From JAIVJN01 sp036732565 (GTDB lineage Bacteria; Acidobacteriota; Vicinamibacteria; Vicinamibacterales; UBA2999), in NCBI GenBank assembly GCA_036732565.1, contig DAINCF010000223.1:1-11017 (forward strand): a stretch of 11,017 bases of DNA. The letters are read 5' to 3'. Below the pieces are notes generated by a model. That model saw only the letters and a program-made list of their open reading frames with translations. It was not told the DNA's origin and did not search any database. The position numbers were made by a program, and so were the translations under genes. Positions 1 to 6,490 of this stretch are shown here, one piece after another (position 1 is the first letter of the stretch; each line of letters begins with the position of its first letter).

Positions 1-1
1 G

Positions 2-1138
2 TCCGCGATTGACGACGTCGGTCGGCGCGACGCGTGGCAGCTGCTGCAGACCGCCCGCGAGTTTCGTGCGTTGTCCACGGCGGATCGTCATCGGTTGCTG
101 CGCTGGGGGCCGATGGCGGTCGCGGATCTGGTGAGCGAGTGCTTCGAGCACGAGCTGCTGCGGGCGACCGTGGCCGCGGACGGGATTCTCGGGTCGATGT
201 TCGGCCCGTGGTCGGCCGGCAGCGGCATGCAGCTCCTGCTGACCGCGGCCAACGAGGCGGCGGGCGACATCGCGACGCGGTTCGTCCGTGGCGGACCGCA
301 ACCGTTCGTGACGACCGTGGCGAATGCGATCCAGGCGGCGGGCGGCACGATTCGCACGAGCGCGAAGGCGGTCCGTGTCATCGTGGAGAACGATCGAGTC
401 ACCGGCGTGGCGCTGGCCAACGGCGACGAGATCGCGGCAGGGACGGTCGTGTCCGCGCTGGATCCCAAGCGCACGTTCCTCGAGTTGTGCGACCCGGCGG
501 ATCTCGCGCCCGAATTCCTCTGGCGCGTGCGAAACTACCGCGCGCGCGGCGTGCTGGCGAAAGTCAATCTCGCGCTGTCCGCGGCGCCGGCGTTTCGCGA
601 TGTGTCCGCCGAAGCTCTTTCAGGACGCGTGCGCATCGGCCCAGATCTCGACTACCTCGAGCGCGCGTTCGATCACGCGAAGTACGGGCGCTCGTCGCCA
701 CAGCCGTGGATCGAGTTCGTCATCCCGTCTCTGATGGATCCGACGCTGGCGCCGCTCGGGGCGCACGTGCTGTCGGCGTACATGCAGTTCGCGCCGGTGA
801 CGCTCCGCGACGGCACGTGGGACGAGGAGCGCGACGCGCTGCGCAAGACCGTGCTCGACACCCTCGCGCGATACGCCCCGGGCATCGGCAACCTCGTGGT
901 TGCGGCCGATGTGCTCACGCCGGTGGACCTCGAGCGTGAGTGGGGTCTGACCGGCGGTCACATCTTCCACGGCGAGCTCGCCCTTGATCAATTGTGGGCG
1001 ATGCGTCCGCTGTTGGGCTGCGCTAACTATCGCGGTCCGATCACTGGACTCTTCCTGTGCGGTTCCGGGACACATCCCGGCACCGGCCTCACCGGCCAGT
1101 CAGGCCTCAACGCCGCGCGCGAGATTCTGCGGGCGTAG
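2..1138 (+). CDS. Phytoene-dehydrogenase-like FAD-dependent oxidoreductase, 5'-truncated by the window
   Basis: The reading frame is open from the first bases, so the true start and the N-terminal FAD-binding GxGxxG fold lie upstream; 378 residues are visible. The visible part contains the central block expected of the phytoene desaturase/PYROXD2-like amine-oxidase superfamily: a Gly-rich stretch (GPWSAGSG), a GG-containing FAD-domain strand (QAAGGTIRTSAKAVRVI), then VTGVALANGDEI and VVSALDPKRT. The C-terminus carries CGSGTHPGTGLTG (Cys at about residue 353 of the visible part), the second FAD-contacting motif of this family, followed by NAAREIL. Family knowledge suggests a desaturase, isomerase or other redox enzyme acting on a lipophilic substrate. 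No carotenoid genes are nearby, so the substrate is unknown. A TTG at 71 could be misread as a start, but the homologous-looking frame continues upstream. The last codons are echoed in the tandem repeats just downstream. Family assignment is firm; the reaction is not. Confidence 0.88.
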   Translation, partial: SAIDDVGRRDAWQLLQTAREFRALSTADRHRLLRWGPMAVADLVSECFEHELLRATVAADGILGSMFGPWSAGSGMQLLLTAANEAAGDIATRFVRGGPQPFVTTVANAIQAAGGTIRTSAKAVRVIVENDRVTGVALANGDEIAAGTVVSALDPKRTFLELCDPADLAPEFLWRVRNYRARGVLAKVNLALSAAPAFRDVSAEALSGRVRIGPDLDYLERAFDHAKYGRSSPQPWIEFVIPSLMDPTLAPLGAHVLSAYMQFAPVTLRDGTWDEERDALRKTVLDTLARYAPGIGNLVVAADVLTPVDLEREWGLTGGHIFHGELALDQLWAMRPLLGCANYRGPITGLFLCGSGTHPGTGLTGQSGLNAAREILRA

Positions 1139-1212
1139 GGCGGCTCGCGAGATATTGCGTAGGGGCGGCTCGCGAGATTATTGGGTAGGGGCGGCTCGCG
1201 AGCCGCCCCTAC
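1115..1212. repeat. Degenerate tandem repeats of the upstream gene's 3' end, about 26 bp each
   Basis: Three units share TAGGGGCGGCTCGCGAGAT or close forms at 1136-1153, 1160-1178 and 1186-1202; the first has one G fewer, and the last runs into the palindrome instead of ending in AT. The core CGCGAG recurs at a spacing of 28, 25 and 26 bp starting from the coding sequence itself. Read in codons, the gene end (AREILRA-stop) and the next two copies (AREILR, AREIIG-stop) are recognisably the same sequence. The stop codon TAG at 1136-1138 is part of the first unit. The copies lie outside any gene apart from the overlap with the last codons of the oxidoreductase. Confidence 0.75.
1185..1212. repeat. 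Perfect 28-bp palindrome, REP-like
   Basis: The segment is identical to its own reverse complement across all 28 bases. It begins GTAGGGGCGGCT, has CGCG at the centre, and ends AGCCGCCCCTAC. As RNA it could form a 12-bp GC-rich stem with a CGCG loop. A GTAG tetranucleotide at the stem foot is a known feature of REP elements mobilised by RAYT transposases, but that link is inference because no RAYT gene is present. No T-run follows (the next bases are TGAATCC), so it is not a canonical intrinsic terminator. It may still stabilise or end the upstream transcript. Confidence 0.75.
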
Positions 1213-1311
1213 TGAATCCGCGCACGCTAACCCTCGTCTAATCTTGCGGGAGCTTTCTTGTCACTCCGGTGTCTGACGTAGTGAAAGGCTCAAACCATCC
1301 TCCTCGGTCGG

Positions 1312-1345
1312 TCGTCTAACCGCCAGACTCACATCTGGCAGACGA
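1312..1345 (+). promoter_or_regulatory. Stem-bulge-stem hairpin in the presumed leader of the adaptor operon
   Basis: TCGTCT (1312-1317) pairs with AGACGA (1340-1345), and GCCAGA (1322-1327) pairs with TCTGGC (1334-1339). A four-base bulge (AACC) lies on the 5' side and the loop is six bases (CTCACA). It ends 15 bases before the ribosome binding site of the first adaptor gene. It could be a leader structure or, as DNA, an operator. The pairing is seen directly; a role is speculative. Confidence 0.4.
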
Positions 1346-1360
1346 TTCGCGCGTTCGGTC

Positions 1361-1365
1361 GGAGG
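1361..1365 (+). promoter_or_regulatory. Ribosome binding site GGAGG deciding a GTG start
   Basis: GGAGG followed by T matches the anti-Shine-Dalgarno closely and lies 5 bases before GTG 1371. It is the best Shine-Dalgarno site in the operon and supports this non-ATG start for the first adaptor. Confidence 0.75.
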
Positions 1366-1370
1366 TCATC

Positions 1371-2429
1371 GTGCCGTCGAGCCGGCAGGTCATCGCGCGC
1401 GCCGCGCGCCATCTGTGGATCTTGGTCGCCTGCGCGCTGGTGGTCCATGCGCACGCGCAGCCCACGCCCACCGCGCCGCAGGACGCGACTACACTCCGTT
1501 TACACGGCGTCGTCGAACCGGTGAACAGTTATCCGGTCTCGGCGCCGCGACTGACCGGCGCCAGCCCGGGCACCCCACCGAGTCCACTGGTCGTCGTGGA
1601 GCTCGCGAAGGCCGGCACGTTCGTGCGGCAAGGCGATCTCCTCGTCGAGTTCGATCGCACCGCGCAGCTCAAGGCGGCTCGCGATCGCGAAGCCGAATAT
1701 CGGGACATCCTGGCGCAAATCGACAAGAAGCGTGCGGAGCAGGCCATCGCCCGCGCCGATCGGCAACGGGATCTCACACTGGCCGAGAACGCGGTGTCAC
1801 GCGGCGAGCTCAACATCCTCGGCAACGACATGCTGCCGGCGATCGACGCGGAGAAGAACGTGCAAGCGCTCGAAGAAGCGCGTGCCCGCCGCGGGGCCTT
1901 GCAGAAGACCGCCGATCTCCAGGAGCGCGCCGCCGCCGCCGATCTGCGCATCCTCGAGATTCAACGCGAACGCGCCCAGGGCGCGTGGCGGCACGCGAAG
2001 ACCAACGCCGACCGGATGCGCATCGCCTCGCCGCTCGATGGCCTCGTCGTCCTGAAAGTCCTGTGGAAGAGCGGCACGATGGCCGAGATCCAGGAGGGCG
2101 AGGAAGTTCGACAGGGCCTGACGATCCTCGAGGTCGTGGATCCGTCGGCGATGCGCGTGCGGGCGCTGGTCAATCAAGCGGACGTCTCGAGGCTGGCGAG
2201 CGGACAGTCCGTGCGTATCACGCTCGATTCCTATCCAGATCGACACTTCACGGGCCGCCTCTCGCATCTGTCGCCGGTGGCCGCCACCAGCGCGCTCTCG
2301 ACGCGCGTCCGTACGTTCCTGGCATCGTTTGCCATCGACGGACGCGACGATCATCTCCTGCCGGACCTGGCTGCCGCGATCGACGTCACCCTCGGCGACG
2401 CACGGTCGGAGTCGGCCGCCCGACCGTGA
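1371..2429 (+). CDS. HlyD/MacA-family periplasmic adaptor, first of three
   Basis: This 352-residue membrane-fusion protein probably links an inner-membrane exporter to an outer-membrane channel. Residues 1-29 look like an export signal (LWILVACALVV then AHA before Gln30). LVAC at 18-21 also fits a lipobox, so secreted and lipid-anchored forms are both possible. The lipoyl-like half-motifs are at 42-96 (LHGVVEPV ... AGTFVRQGDLLVEFD) and 217-257 (RIASPLDGLVVL ... LTILEVVD). Between them, about residues 98-212 are rich in Ala, Glu, Arg and Lys and should form the alpha-hairpin coiled coil. A beta-barrel segment follows (MRVRALVNQADVSRLASGQSVRI, about 261-283). The chain ends near 343 without the long membrane-proximal tail seen in the next two adaptors, making it the shortest of the three. 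The GTG start is set by a GGAGG 5 bases upstream. The stop is 10 bases before the next gene. The exported substrate cannot be read from the sequence. Confidence 0.87.
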   Translation: MPSSRQVIARAARHLWILVACALVVHAHAQPTPTAPQDATTLRLHGVVEPVNSYPVSAPRLTGASPGTPPSPLVVVELAKAGTFVRQGDLLVEFDRTAQLKAARDREAEYRDILAQIDKKRAEQAIARADRQRDLTLAENAVSRGELNILGNDMLPAIDAEKNVQALEEARARRGALQKTADLQERAAAADLRILEIQRERAQGAWRHAKTNADRMRIASPLDGLVVLKVLWKSGTMAEIQEGEEVRQGLTILEVVDPSAMRVRALVNQADVSRLASGQSVRITLDSYPDRHFTGRLSHLSPVAATSALSTRVRTFLASFAIDGRDDHLLPDLAAAIDVTLGDARSESAARP

Positions 2430-2439
2430 GCGCGTGGTC

Positions 2440-3669
2440 ATGCTGAAGAAGCTCGCCCTGGTCATCGCGCTCGGTGTCGTCCTCGTGGTCGCCGTCGTCG
2501 TCTCGGGTCGCGCCAGCACGGACGGTGAAGCTCTTCCTACGGCGGTTGTCGAACGGGGCACCTTCGAAGACTTCCTGCCAGTGCGCGGTGAGATACGTCC
2601 GGCCCGATCCGTCGTGATGACCGCGCCGTCGGGCGCCGACTTGCAGATCGTGGAGCTCGCCCGCAACGGCGCATCGGTGTCGGCCGGCGATACGGTGGTG
2701 GCCTTCGACACCACGCCGCAGCAGCGTATTCGCGAGCAGAAGGCCTCGGAGCTCAAGCAGGCGGAGGCCGAAGCGGAGCGGGTGCGCGCCGAAGGCGACC
2801 GGCGGATTCGCGCGGCCGAAGCCGATCTCTCGCACTTGCAATCGGCCGCCGCACAAGCGCGTTTGGACTTGGGCAAGTCGGAGCTGTCATCACGCGTCGA
2901 GGCCGACAAACTGAAGCTCGCGGTGGCGGACGCCGACGTGCACGTTCGCGCGCAGGAACAGAAGATCGAGGCCGAGCGGGCCCTGGCCGCCGCCGAGGTG
3001 ACGCTGGCCCGACAGAAGCGCGACAAGGCCGACGCGGACGTCGCCGAAACCATCCGCATCATCGAGACCCTGGCGATGCGAGCGCCGATCGCGGGGGCGG
3101 TGTCGCTGCTGCCGAACTTTCGCGCCGGTGGCATCTTCAATCGGTCGCCTCCCGAGTTCAAGCGCGGCGACCGCGCGTGGTTCGGCGCGCCGATCCTGGA
3201 GCTCCCGGATCTGCAGACCGTCAACATGACCTGCCGGATCGACGAGGCCGACCGCGCGCGCGTGCGACCCGGGGCCCGCGTGCGGGTGCGTGTGGATGCC
3301 GTACCGGACAAAGAGCTGATCGGGACGGTTCGCGAGATCTCGCTGGTCGCGAAGCCCGATTTCTCGGCCTGGCCGCCGGTCCGCAACTTCGACGTCTTGA
3401 TTGCGCTCGACGAGAGCGACGGACGGCTGCGATCGGGCATGAGCGCGTCCGCGAGACTGGAGCTCGAGCGCATGACCGACGTGCTCGTCGTCCCCAGCGG
3501 CGCCATCTTCTCGCGCGACGGCGACACCATCGTTTACGTCGTGGAACGCGGGACGCCGACGCCGCGGACGGTCAGCGTCGGTCGGCGCGGGCGCGAACAG
3601 GCCGCGATCACATCCGGCATCGACGAAGGGGACCGCGTGACCCTGCAGGCGCCAACCACCGCCCAATGA
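2440..3669 (+). CDS. HlyD/MacA-family periplasmic adaptor, second of three
   Basis: This 409-residue adaptor starts at ATG 2440, where a short basic end (MLKK) leads into a hydrophobic segment at residues 5-22 that serves as an uncleaved anchor or signal. The frame is open further upstream, but that extension would overlap the previous gene and place the anchor internally. The first lipoyl half is at 47-90 (VRGEIRP ... GASVSAGDTVVAFD). The long charged coiled coil spans about 96-207 and the second lipoyl half begins at RAPIAGAVSLLP (214-225). Next come a loop with PPEFKRGDRAWFGAP and a beta-barrel with ELPDLQTVNMTCRIDEADRA (254-273). The membrane-proximal domain includes LVVPSGAIF (349-357) and ends near 403. 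This order matches MacA-type adaptors that work with ABC permeases. Its last bases overlap the next start codon (ATGA), indicating translational coupling. No strong Shine-Dalgarno site is visible before ATG 2440. Confidence 0.88.
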   Translation: MLKKLALVIALGVVLVVAVVVSGRASTDGEALPTAVVERGTFEDFLPVRGEIRPARSVVMTAPSGADLQIVELARNGASVSAGDTVVAFDTTPQQRIREQKASELKQAEAEAERVRAEGDRRIRAAEADLSHLQSAAAQARLDLGKSELSSRVEADKLKLAVADADVHVRAQEQKIEAERALAAAEVTLARQKRDKADADVAETIRIIETLAMRAPIAGAVSLLPNFRAGGIFNRSPPEFKRGDRAWFGAPILELPDLQTVNMTCRIDEADRARVRPGARVRVRVDAVPDKELIGTVREISLVAKPDFSAWPPVRNFDVLIALDESDGRLRSGMSASARLELERMTDVLVVPSGAIFSRDGDTIVYVVERGTPTPRTVSVGRRGREQAAITSGIDEGDRVTLQAPTTAQ

Positions 3670-4955
3670 CGCGACGTTTCTCCGTCCTCATCGCGTTCGT
3701 CGTGCTGCTCGGCCTCGCCTCGGCGATCGCGTGGGCGCGCGCCGGTGACGTGGACGCGCGCCAGGTCCCCACCACCCGCGTCCAGCAAGGCCGCGTCGCG
3801 ATCACCATTCACGCGATTGGCGAGCTGCGCGCCTCGCGCATCGTGCAGGTGTTCACGCCGGCGATGGGCGGGCCATTGACGGTGGTGACGCTGCCGCCGT
3901 CCGGCACTGCCTTGAAGGCCGGCGATGTCGTCGTCGCCTTCGATGCCTCGGACCAGCAGTTCGCGCTCGAGCAAGCCGAGTTCGATCTCCAACTGGCGCT
4001 GCAGGAAATCGCCAAAGCCGAGGCCGAACGGGCGGTCAAGCTGGCCGACGATGAAGTCAAGCTGCTCGAAGCCCGCTTCGCCGTTCGTCGAGCCGAGCTC
4101 GACGCGAGCGCCAACGAGCTCGTCGGCGCCATCGTCGCCAAGCAGAATCAGCTGAAGCTCGAGGACGCGCGAGAGCGCCTGATCGCACTGCAGCAGGAGA
4201 TCAAGAGCCAAGGCTCCACCGCGTCGGCCGCCCTGGACGTCTTGCGGGAGAAGCGGAACAAGGCGCAATTGGCCGTTGCCGTCGCCCAGCGCAACATCGA
4301 CAACCTGCGCATCGTCGCCCCGTTCGACGGCTTCGTGACCTTGAAGCCCAACACGATGGCGTTCGGCGGCATCATCTTCTCCGCGGCGGCGCTTCCGGAG
4401 TATCGCGTCGGCGACGCGGCGAATCCGGGCAACCTCATCGCCGAGCTCGTCGACACCTCCGGCGTCGAGGTAACCGCCAAGCTGCCGGAGCACGATCGCG
4501 CGAACGTCGAGCCCGGACAGTCCGTCGCAATCGCGATCGACGGCCGGCCCGACAGCGCGCTCACCGGACGCGTCCGCGCGATCAGCAATGTCGCCTCGCG
4601 TCAGCTCTTCGAGGCTGGCACGAGACGCTTCGATATCGCCTTCGATCTCGACGGACAGACGACGATCAATCCTGGCGTCAGCGCCGCGCTGGCCATCACC
4701 GGACAGTCGTTCGAGTCGGCGCTGCACGTGCCGCGTGCCGCGGTCTTCGAGGTCGGCGGCAAGCCGAGCGTCTACGTGAAGACCGCGAGCGGCTTCGAGC
4801 TCCATGAAATTCGGATCATCGCGCGAACGGACAGCCTGGCCATCGTCGAGGGGCTGGAGAACGCCACGGAGGTCGCGCTCGTCGATCCCAAGAGCGGCAC
4901 TACGAAGGCCGCACCCGGCGCCGCCCAGCCGCCGATCCAGAGGGCCACGCGGTGA
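3666..4955 (+). CDS. HlyD/MacA-family periplasmic adaptor, third of three
   Basis: This 429-residue adaptor starts at ATG 3666, which overlaps the upstream stop in an ATGA. A basic N-terminus (MTRR) and a hydrophobic segment at about 5-23 give an inner-membrane anchor or signal. The first lipoyl half is at 48-93 (IHAIGELRAS ... GTALKAGDVVVAFD) and the coiled-coil hairpin spans about 97-212. The second lipoyl half begins VAPFDGFVTLKP (217-228), followed by an insertion with ALPEYRVGD and then the beta-barrel (LVDTSGVEVTAKLPEHDRANVEPGQ). The membrane-proximal part contains ALHVPRAAVFEVGGKPSVYV and ends near 407. The tail is Pro/Ala-rich. It is clearly paralogous to the second adaptor, with matching landmarks from the lipoyl domain to the end, but identity is low, so the duplication is old. 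No Shine-Dalgarno site is evident, so translation probably depends on coupling. Confidence 0.88.
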   Translation: MTRRFSVLIAFVVLLGLASAIAWARAGDVDARQVPTTRVQQGRVAITIHAIGELRASRIVQVFTPAMGGPLTVVTLPPSGTALKAGDVVVAFDASDQQFALEQAEFDLQLALQEIAKAEAERAVKLADDEVKLLEARFAVRRAELDASANELVGAIVAKQNQLKLEDARERLIALQQEIKSQGSTASAALDVLREKRNKAQLAVAVAQRNIDNLRIVAPFDGFVTLKPNTMAFGGIIFSAAALPEYRVGDAANPGNLIAELVDTSGVEVTAKLPEHDRANVEPGQSVAIAIDGRPDSALTGRVRAISNVASRQLFEAGTRRFDIAFDLDGQTTINPGVSAALAITGQSFESALHVPRAAVFEVGGKPSVYVKTASGFELHEIRIIARTDSLAIVEGLENATEVALVDPKSGTTKAAPGAAQPPIQRATR

Positions 4956-4986
4956 CCTCTAGTGGGAGGTACCGTCGAAATCACAG

Positions 4987-5011
4987 CCGGCCGTTCCGTA
5001 GGAAGGGCCGG
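4987..5011 (+). promoter_or_regulatory. Strong stem-loop between the third adaptor and the permease gene
   Basis: Bases 4987-4997 (CCGGCCGTTCC) pair with 5001-5011 (GGAAGGGCCGG) at 10 of 11 positions. The one mismatch is G4993 opposite G5005, and the loop is GTA. No T-tract follows, so it is not a canonical terminator. In an otherwise compact operon it could protect or process the transcript, or lower permease expression relative to the adaptors. Confidence 0.55.
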
Positions 5012-5017
5012 GAAACT

Positions 5018-5045
5018 GCTACCCGAGCTCTCGGTAGATGGTAGC
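5018..5045 (+). promoter_or_regulatory. Possible start-codon-sequestering hairpin of the permease gene
   Basis: GCTACC (5018-5023) is complementary to GGTAGC (5040-5045). The start codon ATG 5038-5040 lies at the inner edge of the right arm. A competing pairing of CTACC (5019-5023) with GGTAG (5033-5037) ends at the base before ATG. No Shine-Dalgarno site is visible within 15 bases of the ATG, so the structure may matter for initiation. The pairing is short and the role is inference. Confidence 0.3.
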
Positions 5046-6342
5046 AATTCTGTTGATACGCTCCACTAGATCGCGCGAGGTCTTCCACCTCGCCGCGAGT
5101 CGATGGCTGCCCGACGTCGGCCGCAGCGTCGACAGCCTGCTCCTGCACAAGCTCCGAACGCTGCTGACGATGCTGGGCATGATCTTCGGGGTCGCGGCCG
5201 TGCTGGCGATGTTGTCCATCGGCGCCGGCGCCCAGCAGCAAGTGATGGCGTTCATCGAAGATCTCGGCGTGCGCAATCTGATCATCGAGGCCCGCGAGAC
5301 CACGGAGTTCCAGGCGTTTCAGAAGATTCGGCTGCAGTCGCCCGGCCTGACGTTCCAGGACGTGCGCGCCATTCAGGCGGCGGTGCCCGGCATCGAGCTG
5401 CTGACGCCGCGCAAGCGCTTCGCGCCGAATCAGGTCATCCCCAAGCCAACCGGCGGCAATCCGGTGGTGTACGGCGTCGAGCCGAGCTACGTCCAGATCG
5501 CGGCGCTGCGGCTGACCTCCGGCCGCTATTTCACCGACGACGAAGCCGCGCGCGCGGCGCCGGTCTGCGTCCTCGGCGATGCGGCGCGGGTGCGGCTGTT
5601 CGGCGACGAGTCGTCGCTCGATCGTTTCGTCAAAGTCAACGAGCAGTGGTTTCAAGTGATCGGCGTCGCGGCCCCGCAAGTGGTCGCACAGGGTGACGTC
5701 GGCGGTCTGCCGGCGCAGGACCGCAACAACGTCATCTACGTGCCGACCGCCGCGGCAGTCATGCGGCTGGAGGACAACTACACGCAGTTCCGCGACGAGA
5801 TCGACGGCATGTTCGTCCGGCTGCGGCCACAGGCGGATGTGTCGGCGTCCGCGGCGATCATCCGGAGGATTCTGGACGGCAGCCATCGCGGCGCCAGCGA
5901 CTACACGATCGTCGTGCCGGCGGAGCTGCTGGCGGAACAACAGCGCACCAAACGCATCTTCGACATCGTCATGGTGGCCCTGGCGTCGATCTCGCTGCTC
6001 GTGGGCGGGATCGGAATCATGAACATCATGCTGGCGAGCGTCCTCGAGCGAACGCGGGAAATCGGTGTCCGCCGTGCCATCGGCGCGCGACGCACCGACA
6101 TCATTCGCCAGTTCGTGGTGGAGACGACGATGATCGCGGTGACGGGCGGCGTCCTCGGCCTCGTGCTGGGTGTCGTGCTGTCGCGCGTCATCGCCGGCTT
6201 CGCCGGCTGGTCGACCATCATCACGGGCGCCTCGCTGGCGCTGGCCTTCGGCGTCTCGTTACTCGTCGGACTCGTTTCTGGTGTATATCCAGCTATCAAA
6301 GCGGCCGGCCTCGACCCGGTTCGCGCCTTGCACTACGAATAG
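5038..6342 (+). CDS. MacB-type ABC transporter permease (MacB_PCD plus FtsX domains), no ATPase domain
   Basis: This 434-residue inner-membrane protein has the four-helix MacB/FtsX topology. TM1 is at about 41-63 (TLLTMLGMIFGVAAVLAMLS), preceded by the typical HKLRT. A large periplasmic MacB_PCD domain covers about 65-300. TM2 is at about 309-333 (GGIGIMNIMLASVLE at its end), TM3 at 362-386 and TM4 at 394-417. The cytoplasmic coupling motif ERTREIGVRRAIGARR (337-352), which contacts the partner ATPase, is intact, as is the ending YPAIKAAGLDPVRALHYE. Family members use ATP-driven mechanotransmission with a MacA adaptor and a TolC channel to export peptides, lipids or drugs. The full MacB protein carries its own ATPase; this one does not and needs a LolD/MacB-type ATPase in trans. 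An in-frame TAG at 5035-5037 just before the ATG rules out a longer protein. Substrate unknown. Confidence 0.92.
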   Translation: MVAILLIRSTRSREVFHLAASRWLPDVGRSVDSLLLHKLRTLLTMLGMIFGVAAVLAMLSIGAGAQQQVMAFIEDLGVRNLIIEARETTEFQAFQKIRLQSPGLTFQDVRAIQAAVPGIELLTPRKRFAPNQVIPKPTGGNPVVYGVEPSYVQIAALRLTSGRYFTDDEAARAAPVCVLGDAARVRLFGDESSLDRFVKVNEQWFQVIGVAAPQVVAQGDVGGLPAQDRNNVIYVPTAAAVMRLEDNYTQFRDEIDGMFVRLRPQADVSASAAIIRRILDGSHRGASDYTIVVPAELLAEQQRTKRIFDIVMVALASISLLVGGIGIMNIMLASVLERTREIGVRRAIGARRTDIIRQFVVETTMIAVTGGVLGLVLGVVLSRVIAGFAGWSTIITGASLALAFGVSLLVGLVSGVYPAIKAAGLDPVRALHYE

Positions 6343-6468
6343 AGCACGCGCAGTGTTGCCTTGCCCGCCTCCGGCGGGCGGATTACAGCACGCGCAGTGT
6401 TGCTTTGCCCCGCCTCCGGCGGGGCGGATTACAACGCAGAGTCTCGGCTTTGCCCGCGTTCGGTGGGC
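6343..6468. repeat. REP-like hairpin repeats, two good copies and one decayed copy
   Basis: Copy 1 (6343-6386) and copy 2 (6387-6432) both begin AGCACGCGCAGTGTTGC and end CGGATTAC. Each holds a hairpin with loop TCC. The copy 1 stem is GCCCGCC/GGCGGGC (6363-6369 with 6373-6379). The copy 2 stem is GCCCCGCC/GGCGGGGC (6407-6414 with 6418-6425). Copy 2 is longer by one base on both arms, so pairing is preserved. A third, decayed copy (about 6433-6468) keeps CTTTGCCCGC, a GTTCG loop and a matching GTGGGC with one G-T wobble. The block starts at the base after the permease stop codon. No T-tract follows any stem. It probably forms RNA hairpins at the operon's 3' end. Confidence 0.75.
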
Positions 6469-6479
6469 CGAAACATCTC

Positions 6480-6483
6480 GGAG
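6480..6483 (+). promoter_or_regulatory. Ribosome binding site GGAG
   Basis: GGAG lies 7 bases before ATG 6491. It selects that ATG rather than the longer open frame, which runs back through the hairpin repeats and the permease gene. Confidence 0.6.
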
Positions 6484-6490
6484 CACGTCG

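Noticed and set aside
34..939. Plus-strand open frame of 301 residues overlapping the oxidoreductase
   Set aside because: The translation is extremely Arg/Gly-rich without motifs. The other frame carries a clear phytoene-dehydrogenase-like protein.
1185..1212. Intrinsic transcription terminator
   Set aside because: The stem is excellent but no T-tract follows. The same objection applies to the hairpins at 4987-5011, 6363-6379 and 6407-6425.
1237..1284. Promoter for the adaptor operon: TCTAAT at 1237-1242 as -10, or TTGTCA at 1258-1263 as -35
   Set aside because: Neither has an acceptable partner hexamer at 16-18 bases, so I could not support a specific promoter, although one is expected in this gap.
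1797..3530. Long minus-strand open frame (577 residues) antisense to the first two adaptors
   Set aside because: Its composition is Arg/Ser/Ala-biased with no domain motif, and the plus strand here holds two convincing adaptor genes. Long antisense frames are expected at this GC content.
3177..3665. Extended start for the third adaptor, using upstream in-frame codons
   Set aside because: The extension is an Arg-rich shadow of the second adaptor. The ATG at 3666 is followed at once by a signal/anchor and overlaps the upstream stop in the usual ATGA.
3534..4805. Minus-strand open frame (423 residues) opposite the third adaptor
   Set aside because: Asp/Arg/Leu-biased shadow with no recognisable domain. 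The plus strand encodes a well-ordered adaptor.
6343..6468. CRISPR array
   Set aside because: Only two good copies and one decayed copy, directly adjoining with no unique spacers, and no cas genes.
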